This document shows positions 25,792-34,348 of a DNA stretch of 64,000 nt, one piece after another. Below the pieces are notes generated by a model. The model was not told the DNA's origin, did no database searches, and was given only the letters and a program-made list of their open reading frames with translations. The number at the start of each line of letters is the position of its first letter. Positions within the stretch are counted from its first letter, which is position 1. The DNA is from Bacteriovorax sp. MedPE-SWde (GTDB lineage Bacteria; Bdellovibrionota; Bacteriovoracia; Bacteriovoracales; Bacteriovoracaceae), in NCBI GenBank assembly GCA_001874305.1, contig MPCU01000006.1, forward strand, positions 124,001 through 188,000. The letters are read 5' to 3'. Both the position numbers and the translations under genes were made by a program.

Positions 25792-27346
25792 TCTTATTCT
25801 TAAATTTACTTAGGCCATACTCAGTTATGGCCGTTATTGAAAGAGACGGGTTCACACCAGGGTTTGCAGAAATCATTGAACCATCAAAGACATACATATT
25901 GTCGTAATTAAAAACTTTATTATTCTTATCTATAACGCCATCTAGCACAGACTCTCCCATACAACAGCCTCCAAGTATATGAGCAGTTGAAGGTATACCT
26001 GTTATAGATTCTGTAAATAAAGTCATTGGTTTACCATCAATTATATCAGAGTAGTCTTTGGCCAATTTATGGGCCTCAGGGATAAATGCTGACGGGTTTT
26101 CACCTCGTGAAACAACTGATTTCATTCCAAAGAAACTTCTTTTAAACTTTATTGAGCTATCGAGATGCTGCATAAAGAGATGTACAGCTGACTGTTTAGC
26201 GAAGTCACGCACTGTTAAAATTTTAAACCACTTTATTGGATTTCTAAAAGGCTCAATAATTAGCTTTGCCATTCTTCTAAAAAAATTAGGATCACTTATC
26301 ATAGGAACAAGAAGTAATCTCCAAAAACCTGATCCACTTCCATATCTTACTGGTTCAAGGTGACTATCATCATCAACCTCTAATATAGATCCAATTGCGA
26401 CACCTTTAGAAAAATCTGTATTTAACTTATCTGTAACGTTAATAATTAAGGCTTCATTATTTGTCCTTACACTTTCACCAAGTCTAGGACTTAACTTTGG
26501 AAGGGTTGTCTCCTTTAGCTTAAGTAATAATGGAAGTGTACCAAGAACACCTCCTGAAAATATCACTCCGCGAGACTTAAGACTCTCTTGTTTGGCAAAA
26601 TACTTTGTTGATGATTTAAAAACAATTTCGTATCCCCCTTCACCTTCTTCAAGGGGTACTACATTAACGACTTCTTTTTCAGGTAGTATTTCTGCACCAA
26701 GCCCCTGGGCCAAGTGGAGATAATTCTTATCAAGAGTATTCTTAGCTCCATAACGACATCCAGTCATACAGGCGCCACAAAAAATACAGCCTGTTCGAGT
26801 CGGTCCCTTTCCTTCATGATAAGGGTCCTCAACTGTCTCACCTTCCTTACCAAAGTATACGCCAACCTTAGTTGGAGAGAAGCTGTCTGATTTACCTAGG
26901 TTTTCTGATAACTCTTTTAAGGCCAGATCTGCGCCCGTAAACTTCTTATTCTCACTAGCTCCTAACATTTGCCAGGCCTTGTCATAAAAAGGCGCTAAAG
27001 AATCTTCCCAATCATCAAGCTTTCTCCAGCTTCCATGTCTGAAGAATTCACTCTTAGGTTTAGGTAGAGTATTTGCATAAACAAGTGAGCCGCCGCCAAC
27101 GCCCACTCCACTAAGGATAGAAATATGGCGAAAGAATGTAAGTTTTTGAATTCCAAAGAATTTAAAAGAAGGTAGCCACATCCATTTTCTAAGATTCCAA
27201 TTCGACTTAGGGAAATCACCAGGATTAGAAAAGTCTTTCCCCTTTTCAATAACAAGGACGCGATAACCTTTTTCAGACAATCTTAATGCTGAAACAGATC
27301 CACCAAATCCTGAACCGATAATTATATAATCAAAGTCAAAGCTCAT
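25784..27346 (-). CDS. GMC-family FAD oxidoreductase (cholesterol oxidase-like)
   Basis: 520 residues from the ATG at 27346; in-frame sequence upstream lacks coding character. The N-terminal FAD site is IIIGSGFGGSVSALRL (about 8-23) followed by VIEKG. A four-cysteine cluster, TGCIFCGACMTGC (near residue 165), is typical of the cholesterol-oxidase/long-chain alcohol oxidase branch. The C-terminal NPGVNPSLSITAITEYG is the GMC signature end. It is expected to oxidise an alcohol with flavin in the cytoplasm or at the membrane. It is divergent from the JmjC-like gene, with 97 bases between starts. Confidence 0.88.
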   Translation of the reverse strand: MSFDFDYIIIGSGFGGSVSALRLSEKGYRVLVIEKGKDFSNPGDFPKSNWNLRKWMWLPSFKFFGIQKLTFFRHISILSGVGVGGGSLVYANTLPKPKSEFFRHGSWRKLDDWEDSLAPFYDKAWQMLGASENKKFTGADLALKELSENLGKSDSFSPTKVGVYFGKEGETVEDPYHEGKGPTRTGCIFCGACMTGCRYGAKNTLDKNYLHLAQGLGAEILPEKEVVNVVPLEEGEGGYEIVFKSSTKYFAKQESLKSRGVIFSGGVLGTLPLLLKLKETTLPKLSPRLGESVRTNNEALIINVTDKLNTDFSKGVAIGSILEVDDDSHLEPVRYGSGSGFWRLLLVPMISDPNFFRRMAKLIIEPFRNPIKWFKILTVRDFAKQSAVHLFMQHLDSSIKFKRSFFGMKSVVSRGENPSAFIPEAHKLAKDYSDIIDGKPMTLFTESITGIPSTAHILGGCCMGESVLDGVIDKNNKVFNYDNMYVFDGSMISANPGVNPSLSITAITEYGLSKFKNKTS

Positions 27347-27443
27347 ATTTATTCCATCTTCTTTTAGAGATACCTTATTATCACAAATTGTTATAGAGTC
27401 GTATACGAACAATAATAGTATTGATTCATAAAATGGACACCCT

Positions 27444-28355
27444 ATGAATGACTCAAAAAGAAAAGGTCTCAACTCATTTATTCACTCTGATAGCTCGGAT
27501 AGTATTCTTTCGGCCTATCAAGAAGATCGCCCCTTTTATTGCGAAGATCTTTCGAGTTCTATAAGTGATCTGACTCAGATTCCATTTCTTAAGTCATTGG
27601 ATACAATGCTAGACAATTGGTCAGATGAAGTCCATGTCCATCTACCAGATGCAGCAGATGAAGCAAGTGCTATAAAAACGAACTCCAAAGAAGCAAGGAA
27701 GCTATTTCGAAATGGAATGGGAGTAAGATTTAGTGAAGTGAATAAGAAATCCCCAAAGCTAGATTCTTGGCTGCAAAGTATCAAAGAAGACTTTGGTTTC
27801 TCTAAGATGACTTATGCTAGATCTATTGTTTATGCTACTCCCGCCAATAAAGGGAATGCCCCTCACTTTGATCAGAACTATAATATAGTCATACAATTAA
27901 CAGGAAATAAGAAATGGTGGATTGCACCTAATACTACTGTCGCCAATCCCCTAACCAGACACGTCATTGGACTTGAGACAGATCCAGAACTTGCAAGTTA
28001 TACCAGACAAGAGTTTCCAAAAGAAATGCCAGAGGGAGCTCAAGAGTTCACACTTAAGGCCGGTTCAGTTTTATTTGTACCAAGAGGTCATTGGCATATG
28101 ACTCACGCAAATGAAGATTCACTAGCACTTAACCTTACCTTTAGTGCACCAACTTACCTTGATACTTTAACTGCTGCCCTTAGAGGTCGACTAGCACAGT
28201 CCCCACATTGGAGAGAAAGTATTGATGGATTAAATAGTGAAGAAGGTTTTCATATTGCAGCTCATAAATTTAATCTTCTTTTGGCAGAACTTAAAGAAGA
28301 TGTAAAAACTTGGGAAGCTGAAGGGATTCTAGCAGCAACAGAGTTTGCCGAGTAG
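27444..28355 (+). CDS. JmjC/cupin-like 2-oxoglutarate oxygenase family protein
   Basis: 303 residues. The iron-binding HxD is His-Phe-Asp in NAPHFDQNYNIVIQLTG, and the distal His lies in VPRGHWHMTHA. The core GNKKWWIAP is typical of ribosomal-protein hydroxylase-like JmjC (Cupin_4) proteins. A C-terminal extension follows the cupin (about 235-303). It may hydroxylate a ribosomal protein or another substrate using Fe(II) and 2-oxoglutarate; the substrate is not known. The gene ends at a bidirectional terminator shared with rplT. Confidence 0.85.
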   Translation: MNDSKRKGLNSFIHSDSSDSILSAYQEDRPFYCEDLSSSISDLTQIPFLKSLDTMLDNWSDEVHVHLPDAADEASAIKTNSKEARKLFRNGMGVRFSEVNKKSPKLDSWLQSIKEDFGFSKMTYARSIVYATPANKGNAPHFDQNYNIVIQLTGNKKWWIAPNTTVANPLTRHVIGLETDPELASYTRQEFPKEMPEGAQEFTLKAGSVLFVPRGHWHMTHANEDSLALNLTFSAPTYLDTLTAALRGRLAQSPHWRESIDGLNSEEGFHIAAHKFNLLLAELKEDVKTWEAEGILAATEFAE

Positions 28356-28364
28356 AAATAGAAA

Positions 28365-28384
28365 GGCCACCTATTCAGGTGGCC
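28365..28384. terminator. Bidirectional terminator between the JmjC-like gene and rplT
   Basis: GGCCACCT and AGGTGGCC form an eight-pair stem with an ATTC loop. Beyond it lie T-rich stretches on both strands (TTGTTTTT on plus, TTTCTATTTCT on minus). It lies between the two convergent stops. Confidence 0.85.
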
Positions 28385-28414
28385 AGACTATTGTTTTTGA
28401 ATTTTAATTTGAAA

Positions 28415-28759
28415 TTACTTTGTAGCTTCGTAAATAGCTTTGAAACCTTCGAAGTCTCTTGCAGCGATCTCAGAAAGCATTTTTCTGTTGATCTCAATGT
28501 TGTTCTTCTTAAGTTGACCCATAAACCTTGAGTATGATGTTCCAACTGATTTAGAAGCTGCAGAAATTCTTGTGATCCAAAGTCTTCTCATATCTCTTTT
28601 AAGAAGTCTTCTACCAATGTATCTGTAGTGTAGAGCACGTTTTACCGTCTCAGCTGCGTGGTAAAACTTAGTTCTTCTAGAAAAGTGAAAACCTTTTGCT
28701 AGTTTAAGAATCTTGTTTCTTCTTTGTCTTGCCTTAAAACCTCTTCTAACTCTTGACAT
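28415..28759 (-). CDS. rplT: 50S ribosomal protein L20
   Basis: 114 residues and very basic, with the family signatures RVRRGFKARQRRNKILKLAKGF and ALHYRYIGRRLLKRDMRRLWI. L20 binds 23S rRNA early in 50S assembly, and in other bacteria it represses its own operon by binding the leader RNA. It is the last gene of infC-rpmI-rplT, with a good binding site (CGGAG). Confidence 0.98.
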   Translation of the reverse strand: MSRVRRGFKARQRRNKILKLAKGFHFSRRTKFYHAAETVKRALHYRYIGRRLLKRDMRRLWITRISAASKSVGTSYSRFMGQLKKNNIEINRKMLSEIAARDFEGFKAIYEATK

Positions 28760-28900
28760 AACTTTCTCCGTTTTTTGACGCTTGGGGGCCTTTTAAGCTC
28801 TTCCGTTTTTCCCAAGAATCAGGTTAAAAAATTCTAAGATCATTTTTAAAGAGATGATCCAAACTCTTTTTACGCTTTGTTCGCTAGGGACTTTTCAGTC

Positions 28901-29110
28901 TTACTTCGATTTCGCTGCGTAAGGCATCATTCTGTTAACTCTACCGATGTCTGACTTATCAACGTAAGCAGTTTTACCCGCTTTCTTCTTCGCGTCAGTT
29001 GGCTTCTTCTCAAGAATGTGTCTTAGGTTAGCTCTTTTTCTTTTGAACTTTCCATTTGCAATTGCTGTAAATCTCTTTGCAGCAGCTCTTCTAGTCTTCA
29101 TTTTTGGCAT
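28901..29110 (-). CDS. rpmI: 50S ribosomal protein L35
   Basis: 69 residues starting MPKMKTRRAAAKRF, typical of L35. AGGAG precedes the ATG. It sits between infC and rplT as in nearly all bacteria. The 141-base gap to rplT is longer than usual and holds no gene that I can see. Confidence 0.98.
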   Translation of the reverse strand: MPKMKTRRAAAKRFTAIANGKFKRKRANLRHILEKKPTDAKKKAGKTAYVDKSDIGRVNRMMPYAAKSK

Positions 29111-29254
29111 GAATAACTCCTAAAAATTGTGATTTTTTACATTAATTCAAAAACAAAATAATTTCACAAGTGAATATAAGTATCAATTAGTACGTATTTT
29201 GGAAAGGAAAAATGATATAAATAGGGAAAAAACTATAGGCTTTTTAGATATTTA

Positions 29255-29270
29255 GCCCCTTTTCAGGGGC
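29255..29270 (-). promoter_or_regulatory. infC-rpmI intercistronic hairpin (possible attenuator)
   Basis: On the minus strand GCCCCT and AGGGGC pair around a GAAA tetraloop just after the infC stop. The GGC of its 3' arm can alternatively pair with GCC about 14 bases further on, which is followed by TATAGTTTTTT. The two structures are mutually exclusive, as in an attenuator. Regulatory use is inferred. Confidence 0.4.
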
Positions 29271-29290
29271 CAAAACCACTATATAAAATT

Positions 29291-29836
29291 CTAGCTCTTC
29301 TTTAATGGTGCGATAATAGAAATAATTCTGTTACCCATGATCTTTGATGGACTCTCGATTTGAGCTCCAGCATCCTCACAAACACCTTTGATAATCTCAT
29401 CAAACTTGATCTTACCTGCTTCTCTATAGGCCATTTCACGACCTCTAAATTGCATAACAAACTTAACCTTATCATTTTGACCGATGAACTTATGAGCTCT
29501 CTTAAGCTTAGTATCAAGGTCATGTGCTTCAATATTTGGTCTTAATTGAATCTCTTTTAAAGCAACTTTAGCTTGCTTCTTCTTAGCTTCATTTGCCTTC
29601 TTTTGTTGTTCATACTTAAACTTACCGTAATCGATGACTTTAACAACAGGTGGCTTTGCCGTTGGAGATACTTCAACTAGGTCTAATCCTAGATCACGAG
29701 CAATCTCTCTGGCCTTATCAATGCTTACAACTCCGTACTGCTCAGTATCACTGGCCAGTCTACATTCTGAAATTCGAATTTGCTCATTGATACGAGGACC
29801 TCTATCTCTTGGTCCCTTTCCTCTTCTGTCTCTAAT
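29291..29836 (-). CDS. infC: Translation initiation factor IF-3 with ATT start codon
   Basis: 181 residues when begun at ATT 29836. The in-frame stop TAA lies six codons upstream, and none of the codons between is ATG, GTG or TTG. The only plausible initiator is therefore the ATT, placed six bases after GGAGG. The protein begins RDRRGKGPRDRGPRINEQIR and carries the IF-3 signatures YGVVSIDKAREIARDLGLDLVEV, KFKYEQQKK and LRPNIEAHDLDTKLKRA. IF-3 discriminates against non-standard starts, so an AUU start gives negative autoregulation, as known in Escherichia coli. It heads infC-rpmI-rplT. A reading based only on ATG starts would miss this gene. Confidence 0.96.
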   Translation of the reverse strand: MRDRRGKGPRDRGPRINEQIRISECRLASDTEQYGVVSIDKAREIARDLGLDLVEVSPTAKPPVVKVIDYGKFKYEQQKKANEAKKKQAKVALKEIQLRPNIEAHDLDTKLKRAHKFIGQNDKVKFVMQFRGREMAYREAGKIKFDEIIKGVCEDAGAQIESPSKIMGNRIISIIAPLKKS

Positions 29837-29858
29837 ACTCCACCTCCGGAATTGTTAT

Positions 29859-29877
29859 ATAATACTGTCTGTATTAT
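29859..29877 (-). promoter_or_regulatory. Hairpin just upstream of the infC ribosome binding site
   Basis: ATAATAC and GTATTAT pair around a five-base loop, directly before the TATATAAC and CCGGAGG of the infC leader. It may be part of leader control or overlap a promoter; the role is unproven. Confidence 0.35.
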
Positions 29878-29941
29878 CAAAAACTTATAGTTATTAAAAG
29901 TAATTAATTAAATTTTAACCGCTTAGACCTATCTTGCAAGC

Positions 29942-30379
29942 TTATATCATAGGAAAAAAGTTCTCCATTTCCGCTACAATTTGTCCATTCAGTGTCTGAA
30001 CCCTAATCCAGACTGACATTTTATTAACGCCACTAGTCGCACACAAGGAAGAAAATTCATTTTTAAACTTATCTAGTTTAGCAGTATCATAGAGAATTTC
30101 AATATTAATTGGCAAACGAAATCCTTGACCCTGTTCAAAATCAGTAATTTCATACTGCTCACTAGGAACACTTAGGCTTCCTGTGTATGAGCGTGAAATT
30201 GAATAGTCACTCTCACCATTGAGATGAATATATAAGGCCCTATTAACAAGCTGACATTTAGGAGAGCTTTCCATAAGTTTTAAAAGCTCAAAACCAATGT
30301 CCTGCCAAGGAGCAATATCCTCTATTTTTTTAAAAACTATATGTCTTGAATTACCAATTTTAAATTCTTCAATCTTCAT
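29942..30379 (-). CDS. Hypothetical protein
   Basis: 145 residues, no signal peptide or membrane helix. It is a soluble alpha/beta-looking protein with no motif I know. The start codon overlaps the stop of the CDF transporter gene by two bases (ATGA arrangement), so the two are translationally coupled and it belongs to the plsB-like/CDF/unknown operon. Confidence 0.7.
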   Translation of the reverse strand: MKIEEFKIGNSRHIVFKKIEDIAPWQDIGFELLKLMESSPKCQLVNRALYIHLNGESDYSISRSYTGSLSVPSEQYEITDFEQGQGFRLPINIEILYDTAKLDKFKNEFSSLCATSGVNKMSVWIRVQTLNGQIVAEMENFFPMI

Positions 30380-31284
30380 GGATCTACATGTTCCTTTTCA
30401 TAGGGCTCGATATGGATTGTAACATCAACATGATTACAATAGTCTCTTAAATGATCTTTTAGTATATCTTCCGCTTTATGGGAAAGCTCATGGGCCTCTA
30501 CAAGAGAGAGATCAGGAGTTAATAGCATATGAAAGTCAACCTGCATCCAGTTCGCATTTCCACGAGCTCGAAAGTGATGGACATTATAAACATCTGGTAA
30601 ACTTTCTATTTCTTTTAGTACCTGTTCTTGCATCTCGGGAGATGAATCAAGGAGGTCGTCCAAATTTTGTCTCAAAATAGAAACTGCCATATAAATAAGA
30701 AATAGAATGATGCAAATACCAATTATAATATCTGGCCAATACCATCCAAAGTAAGAACAGATAATCGAGAAGAGCACACCAACACTTAGAATAAGATCAC
30801 CATAGGTATGAGCACTATCTGCCAAAAGAAGTGAACTCTTTAATCTTTCACCTTCTCGTTTTTCATATGTGGAAACAAAGAAACTTACTGCCATCGAAAT
30901 AAGTATCGTAGCAACAGGAATAACTCCAAACTCACCTGTTATAATCTTATTTTCTAAAATGACCTCTTTATATTCAAAGGCCAGCTGAAGAGCTGATGTA
31001 AAAAGTAGCCCTGAAATAAAAATACTACCCAGAGTTTCATGTTTATGATGTCCGTAGTTGTGCTTCTTATCGCCAGGTTTCGCAGCTAAAGTAATAGCAA
31101 TTAAAGAAACGATATTAGAGGAGCCATCAAATAGAGACTCTAAACCAGAAGACGAGAGAGAAAGAAAATGAAACTCATGTCCGGCAATGATTTTAATTAA
31201 AGCAACAAAGAGATTAAGCCCTAGAGTATATACTAGGACTTTACGAATCTCTGCTTCTCTTTTCTTTAAAAATGATTTCACCAC
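30376..31284 (-). CDS. Cation diffusion facilitator (CDF) family metal transporter
   Basis: 302 residues with about six transmembrane helices (about 15-225) and a C-terminal cytoplasmic metallochaperone-like domain (about 225-300; NWMQVDFHMLLTPDLSLVEAHELSHKAE). The CDF signatures are YGHHKHETLGSI and LLADSAHTYGDLILSVGV, with metal-binding His and Asp pairs. It probably exports Zn, Fe, Mn or a similar divalent cation in exchange for protons. The start is GTG, directly abutting the plsB-like stop; a second GTG follows. Confidence 0.92.
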   Translation of the reverse strand: MVKSFLKKREAEIRKVLVYTLGLNLFVALIKIIAGHEFHFLSLSSSGLESLFDGSSNIVSLIAITLAAKPGDKKHNYGHHKHETLGSIFISGLLFTSALQLAFEYKEVILENKIITGEFGVIPVATILISMAVSFFVSTYEKREGERLKSSLLLADSAHTYGDLILSVGVLFSIICSYFGWYWPDIIIGICIILFLIYMAVSILRQNLDDLLDSSPEMQEQVLKEIESLPDVYNVHHFRARGNANWMQVDFHMLLTPDLSLVEAHELSHKAEDILKDHLRDYCNHVDVTIHIEPYEKEHVDP

Positions 31285-33069
31285 TTAAACAACTCTTAGG
31301 TTAAATTTCAGCTGTTCCATGAGCTCAGCTTCTATTTTTTGTATATATTTATTTAATGCTTCAGCATCATTTATCTTAAAAGACCCTTGTTCATTAACAA
31401 TGAAGCCCTTTTGAGTAAAGTATTTAATTGCATTCTTTGTGAGAACAACATTATGACTTTCCGGAAATCTTATAACTCGTGCGACTTGAATTTCTCTGTC
31501 AAAAACTTCCTCAAGCTTCTTCATAAAGTCATCTCTCTTAAAGAGCTCGACACCTTCTTTTTCAAATGCCTTTATAGCTAAAGCAGAAGTAAAGTAAGAT
31601 TCATTAATATAGCTTAGTGTTCTAGAGAACATTCCTAAGTTAGAAGCTATCTTATAAAGATCTTGATGTGACAGAGTCAGACATTCTTCTAATGAATGGA
31701 TTTCTTTTTCTGCAGCATCTGATAGAATCTTAAGAGTTTTTGAAAAGTATTCCTTCATTGTTGGAAGATAGAACTCATGTTTAAGTTGGTCTCTTTGATC
31801 AATGAAGAACTCCTTAAAGTCCTCAACTGTATTTAGTTTTCCCGAGAAGAGATTTATCCACGCCAAGTTAATAGTCCATGGGATCATAAAGTGGTGAAGA
31901 ATTGTATTCTTAAAGAAAAGTAACTCCGCTCTATTCTCTTTTTTAATAGAGTAGAAGACTGTCGAGTTGTCATGACGTCCAATCACTTCAACCTTCCCAT
32001 TTCCAATGAGAATATCAAGCGCTCTTCCAAGAGTTCCTTCGATTTTTGAAACCTGTAGTCCTTCTACGAAAGGAATATTGAACTTCATACAAAATTGAAT
32101 AATTGCATTCGCCTTAGCGAGAATATCGGCCCACCTGACTGCGCCTTGAGCTTCATCAAGCAGAATCAAAACGAGTAGTGACGTTGGTGTCACAACCATT
32201 TCACTACCTACTCTTCTAAAACATTTAAATGCTAAGTCTTGAATATTTTTCTTATTTTCGTATTCATCTTCAAGTTTTGCGGCCTCAACAGGCTCACCAA
32301 CATTAATATGAACATTACCAAATTGATAAGAAACAAGTTTTACAAGGTTAAACAGCTGTCCTGTACTCTCCTTAACTTTCTTTCCCCCCATCATTTCTTT
32401 GGCCAAAGACTTTTGTTCAGGAACGTATTCATGAGCAATACTAACTGGTACAAAGAGAAGCGGAGATTTCTTATCTTCAGGCAGATGACTATGGGCCTCA
32501 ATAAGCATTTGGTAGAGTCCAAATTTAGGCGCCATCAATTTCCCCGAACGAGTTCTTCCACCTTCAAAGAAGAACTCAATAGGCTCCTTATTCATTAATA
32601 AGGCATAGAGGTAAGCCTCCATCGTGAACTTATATAGGATGTCATTTGCAAAGCTTCTTCTAATAAAGAAACAGCCTGATTTCCTAAAGAGCTTACCTAT
32701 TGGAAAAATATTTAAATTATCCCCTCCTGCAACGAAGAGAGGACGTTTATACGTCTTATAGAACATGTAGTTAATGGCAACATAGTCAGCATGAGACTGA
32801 TGATTTGGAACCAGAACAATCGAGTTATTCTTCATCAGTTCAGGTAAGTCTCTACCATTATCATTAAAATTAATCCCATCATAAAGTCGAGGAAGAGTTG
32901 CATCAAACATCTTTTCCATCATTCCAATATATCGCTTAGAAAAATCGGCCTTCATCTCATTGAGATTCTTTAGCGCCTTTTCTTTCGAGGCCTTTGGGTC
33001 ACTACTATTTTCAATTCTCTCTTTTAGTTTTGGATAAGAAAGAACCGTCTTTTGTAATTTATCTAACAT
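31285..33069 (-). CDS. PlsB-like glycerol-3-phosphate acyltransferase
   Basis: 594 residues. The acyltransferase motif I is NHQSHADYV (HX4D), motif II FIRRSF after the glycine-rich loop, and motif III EFFFEGGRTRSGKLMAPKFGL. Motif IV-like VPVSIAHEYVPE follows. These blocks match PlsB and eukaryotic GPAT/DHAPAT, which acylate the sn-1 position of glycerol-3-phosphate in phospholipid synthesis. It is shorter than E. coli PlsB (about 807) but retains a long C-terminal domain. It is probably membrane-associated. AAGGAA lies upstream of the ATG. Confidence 0.85.
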   Translation of the reverse strand: MLDKLQKTVLSYPKLKERIENSSDPKASKEKALKNLNEMKADFSKRYIGMMEKMFDATLPRLYDGINFNDNGRDLPELMKNNSIVLVPNHQSHADYVAINYMFYKTYKRPLFVAGGDNLNIFPIGKLFRKSGCFFIRRSFANDILYKFTMEAYLYALLMNKEPIEFFFEGGRTRSGKLMAPKFGLYQMLIEAHSHLPEDKKSPLLFVPVSIAHEYVPEQKSLAKEMMGGKKVKESTGQLFNLVKLVSYQFGNVHINVGEPVEAAKLEDEYENKKNIQDLAFKCFRRVGSEMVVTPTSLLVLILLDEAQGAVRWADILAKANAIIQFCMKFNIPFVEGLQVSKIEGTLGRALDILIGNGKVEVIGRHDNSTVFYSIKKENRAELLFFKNTILHHFMIPWTINLAWINLFSGKLNTVEDFKEFFIDQRDQLKHEFYLPTMKEYFSKTLKILSDAAEKEIHSLEECLTLSHQDLYKIASNLGMFSRTLSYINESYFTSALAIKAFEKEGVELFKRDDFMKKLEEVFDREIQVARVIRFPESHNVVLTKNAIKYFTQKGFIVNEQGSFKINDAEALNKYIQKIEAELMEQLKFNLRVV

Positions 33070-33091
33070 CTACAAGTTTCCTTGAATAATC

Positions 33092-34153
33092 TTATCGTTT
33101 TCCGTGTGGTTTACTTTCACTCATTCCAGAGCTAGACATTTCCATGAAAAGTCCCGCTTCAGACATTGCTGGAATATTTTCTACACCAAGGTAAGTCATA
33201 CCACTTCTAATACCACCAGTAAGTTCACCAACGATATTCTCAACCGGTCCCTTACATGGAATTAATGTATCAACACCTTCTGCTGCCATTCCTTTTGGAA
33301 GATCCCCTCTCCAAGAGACCTGAGCGGCCTTTGATGCCATACCTCTATACTGCTTCATTCCCTCTTTTAAATCTCCTGGAGTTTCAAGAGTTCCAGAAAC
33401 AAGAGAACCTACCATACAGGTACTTGCTCCCGTACAAAGGGCCTTAACCATATCACCAGAATTCTTAAGACCACCGTCTGCGATCACTGGAATACCGTGT
33501 TTATTTGCTTCATTCACACACATTGCAACAGCTGTAAGCTGAGGAACACCATGTCCTGTAATAATTCGTGTTGTACACATACTTCCTGGACCAATACCTA
33601 CTTTTACAGCATCAGCACCTTTATCAATCATTCTCTTTACTCCGTCAGGAGTTGCAACATTTCCGGCAATTACATCAATCTTAGGATAATTCTTTTTTAC
33701 GTAATCAAGAACTTCCATCATCATGATTGAGTCACCATGGGCAATATCTATAGTGAGGATATCAACACCTTCGGCCGCCAAGAGATCGGCCCTTTTCTTT
33801 CCATCTTCTTTTACACCAACAGATGCTGCGACAGGAAGATTAAGATTGCGCTCTTTAATAAAAGCTTGAATAGCTCTTACGTCTGCGACTTGTTCTTCAT
33901 GGGACATAAAGCGGTGTAAAATTCCAAGACCACCAAGCCTTGCCATTTCACATGCCATCTCTCTTCCAGTTACCGTATCCATATTCGCAGAAACAATTGG
34001 AATGTTGATTGCGTGATTCTTTGTAATTTGTGTCTTAAGTGTTGGATGACTACGAGAAGAAATCTCACTGTAGCGTGGAATTAGTAGTACGTCGTCAAAA
34101 GTTAAACCTTTCCCTCTTTCGAGAATACCTGAAGCTTTAAACATCAAATCCAT
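33092..34153 (-). CDS. IMP dehydrogenase / GMP reductase family enzyme lacking CBS domains
   Basis: 353 residues from the ATG at 34153 with AGGGGGAG upstream. It is a TIM barrel with the catalytic-cysteine loop [24 protein letters not shown], and the C-terminal [24 protein letters not shown]. Most IMPDH enzymes (about 490 residues) carry two CBS domains; they are absent here, as in GMP reductases and a few IMPDHs. The mobile flap reads [16 protein letters not shown] and lacks the Arg-Tyr dyad usual for IMPDH. It also lacks the SSEMA segment usual for GMP reductase. So guaB versus guaC is unresolved. Confidence 0.85.
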   Translation of the reverse strand: MDLMFKASGILERGKGLTFDDVLLIPRYSEISSRSHPTLKTQITKNHAINIPIVSANMDTVTGREMACEMARLGGLGILHRFMSHEEQVADVRAIQAFIKERNLNLPVAASVGVKEDGKKRADLLAAEGVDILTIDIAHGDSIMMMEVLDYVKKNYPKIDVIAGNVATPDGVKRMIDKGADAVKVGIGPGSMCTTRIITGHGVPQLTAVAMCVNEANKHGIPVIADGGLKNSGDMVKALCTGASTCMVGSLVSGTLETPGDLKEGMKQYRGMASKAAQVSWRGDLPKGMAAEGVDTLIPCKGPVENIVGELTGGIRSGMTYLGVENIPAMSEAGLFMEMSSSGMSESKPHGKR

Positions 34154-34348
34154 GATCTGTCTCCCCCTAAAGAATGTGTATGTGCTTGAAAATTTTAACA
34201 TGAGCATTTCAGGGTGGCCACGAGACTTTACCAACTTATCTCACTAAAAACTAACGAGTTTTTACACAAAGCGTTGATGTGATTTTACATAAGTGTTATC
34301 AAGAAGAACTTTTTAGACATAGCTAAGTTATTGATATCGGAGAATATC

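Noticed and set aside
29302-29532. 76-residue minus-strand ORF within infC
   Set aside because: Out-of-frame shadow of infC; the true frame begins at ATT 29836.
32239-32598. 119-residue ORF antisense to the PlsB-like gene
   Set aside because: Fully inside and opposite a well-supported acyltransferase; a frame shadow.
34331-34348. TTG at 34331 as the RND transporter start
   Set aside because: The GTG at 34349 has GGAG at the right distance; the TTG lies upstream of that binding site.
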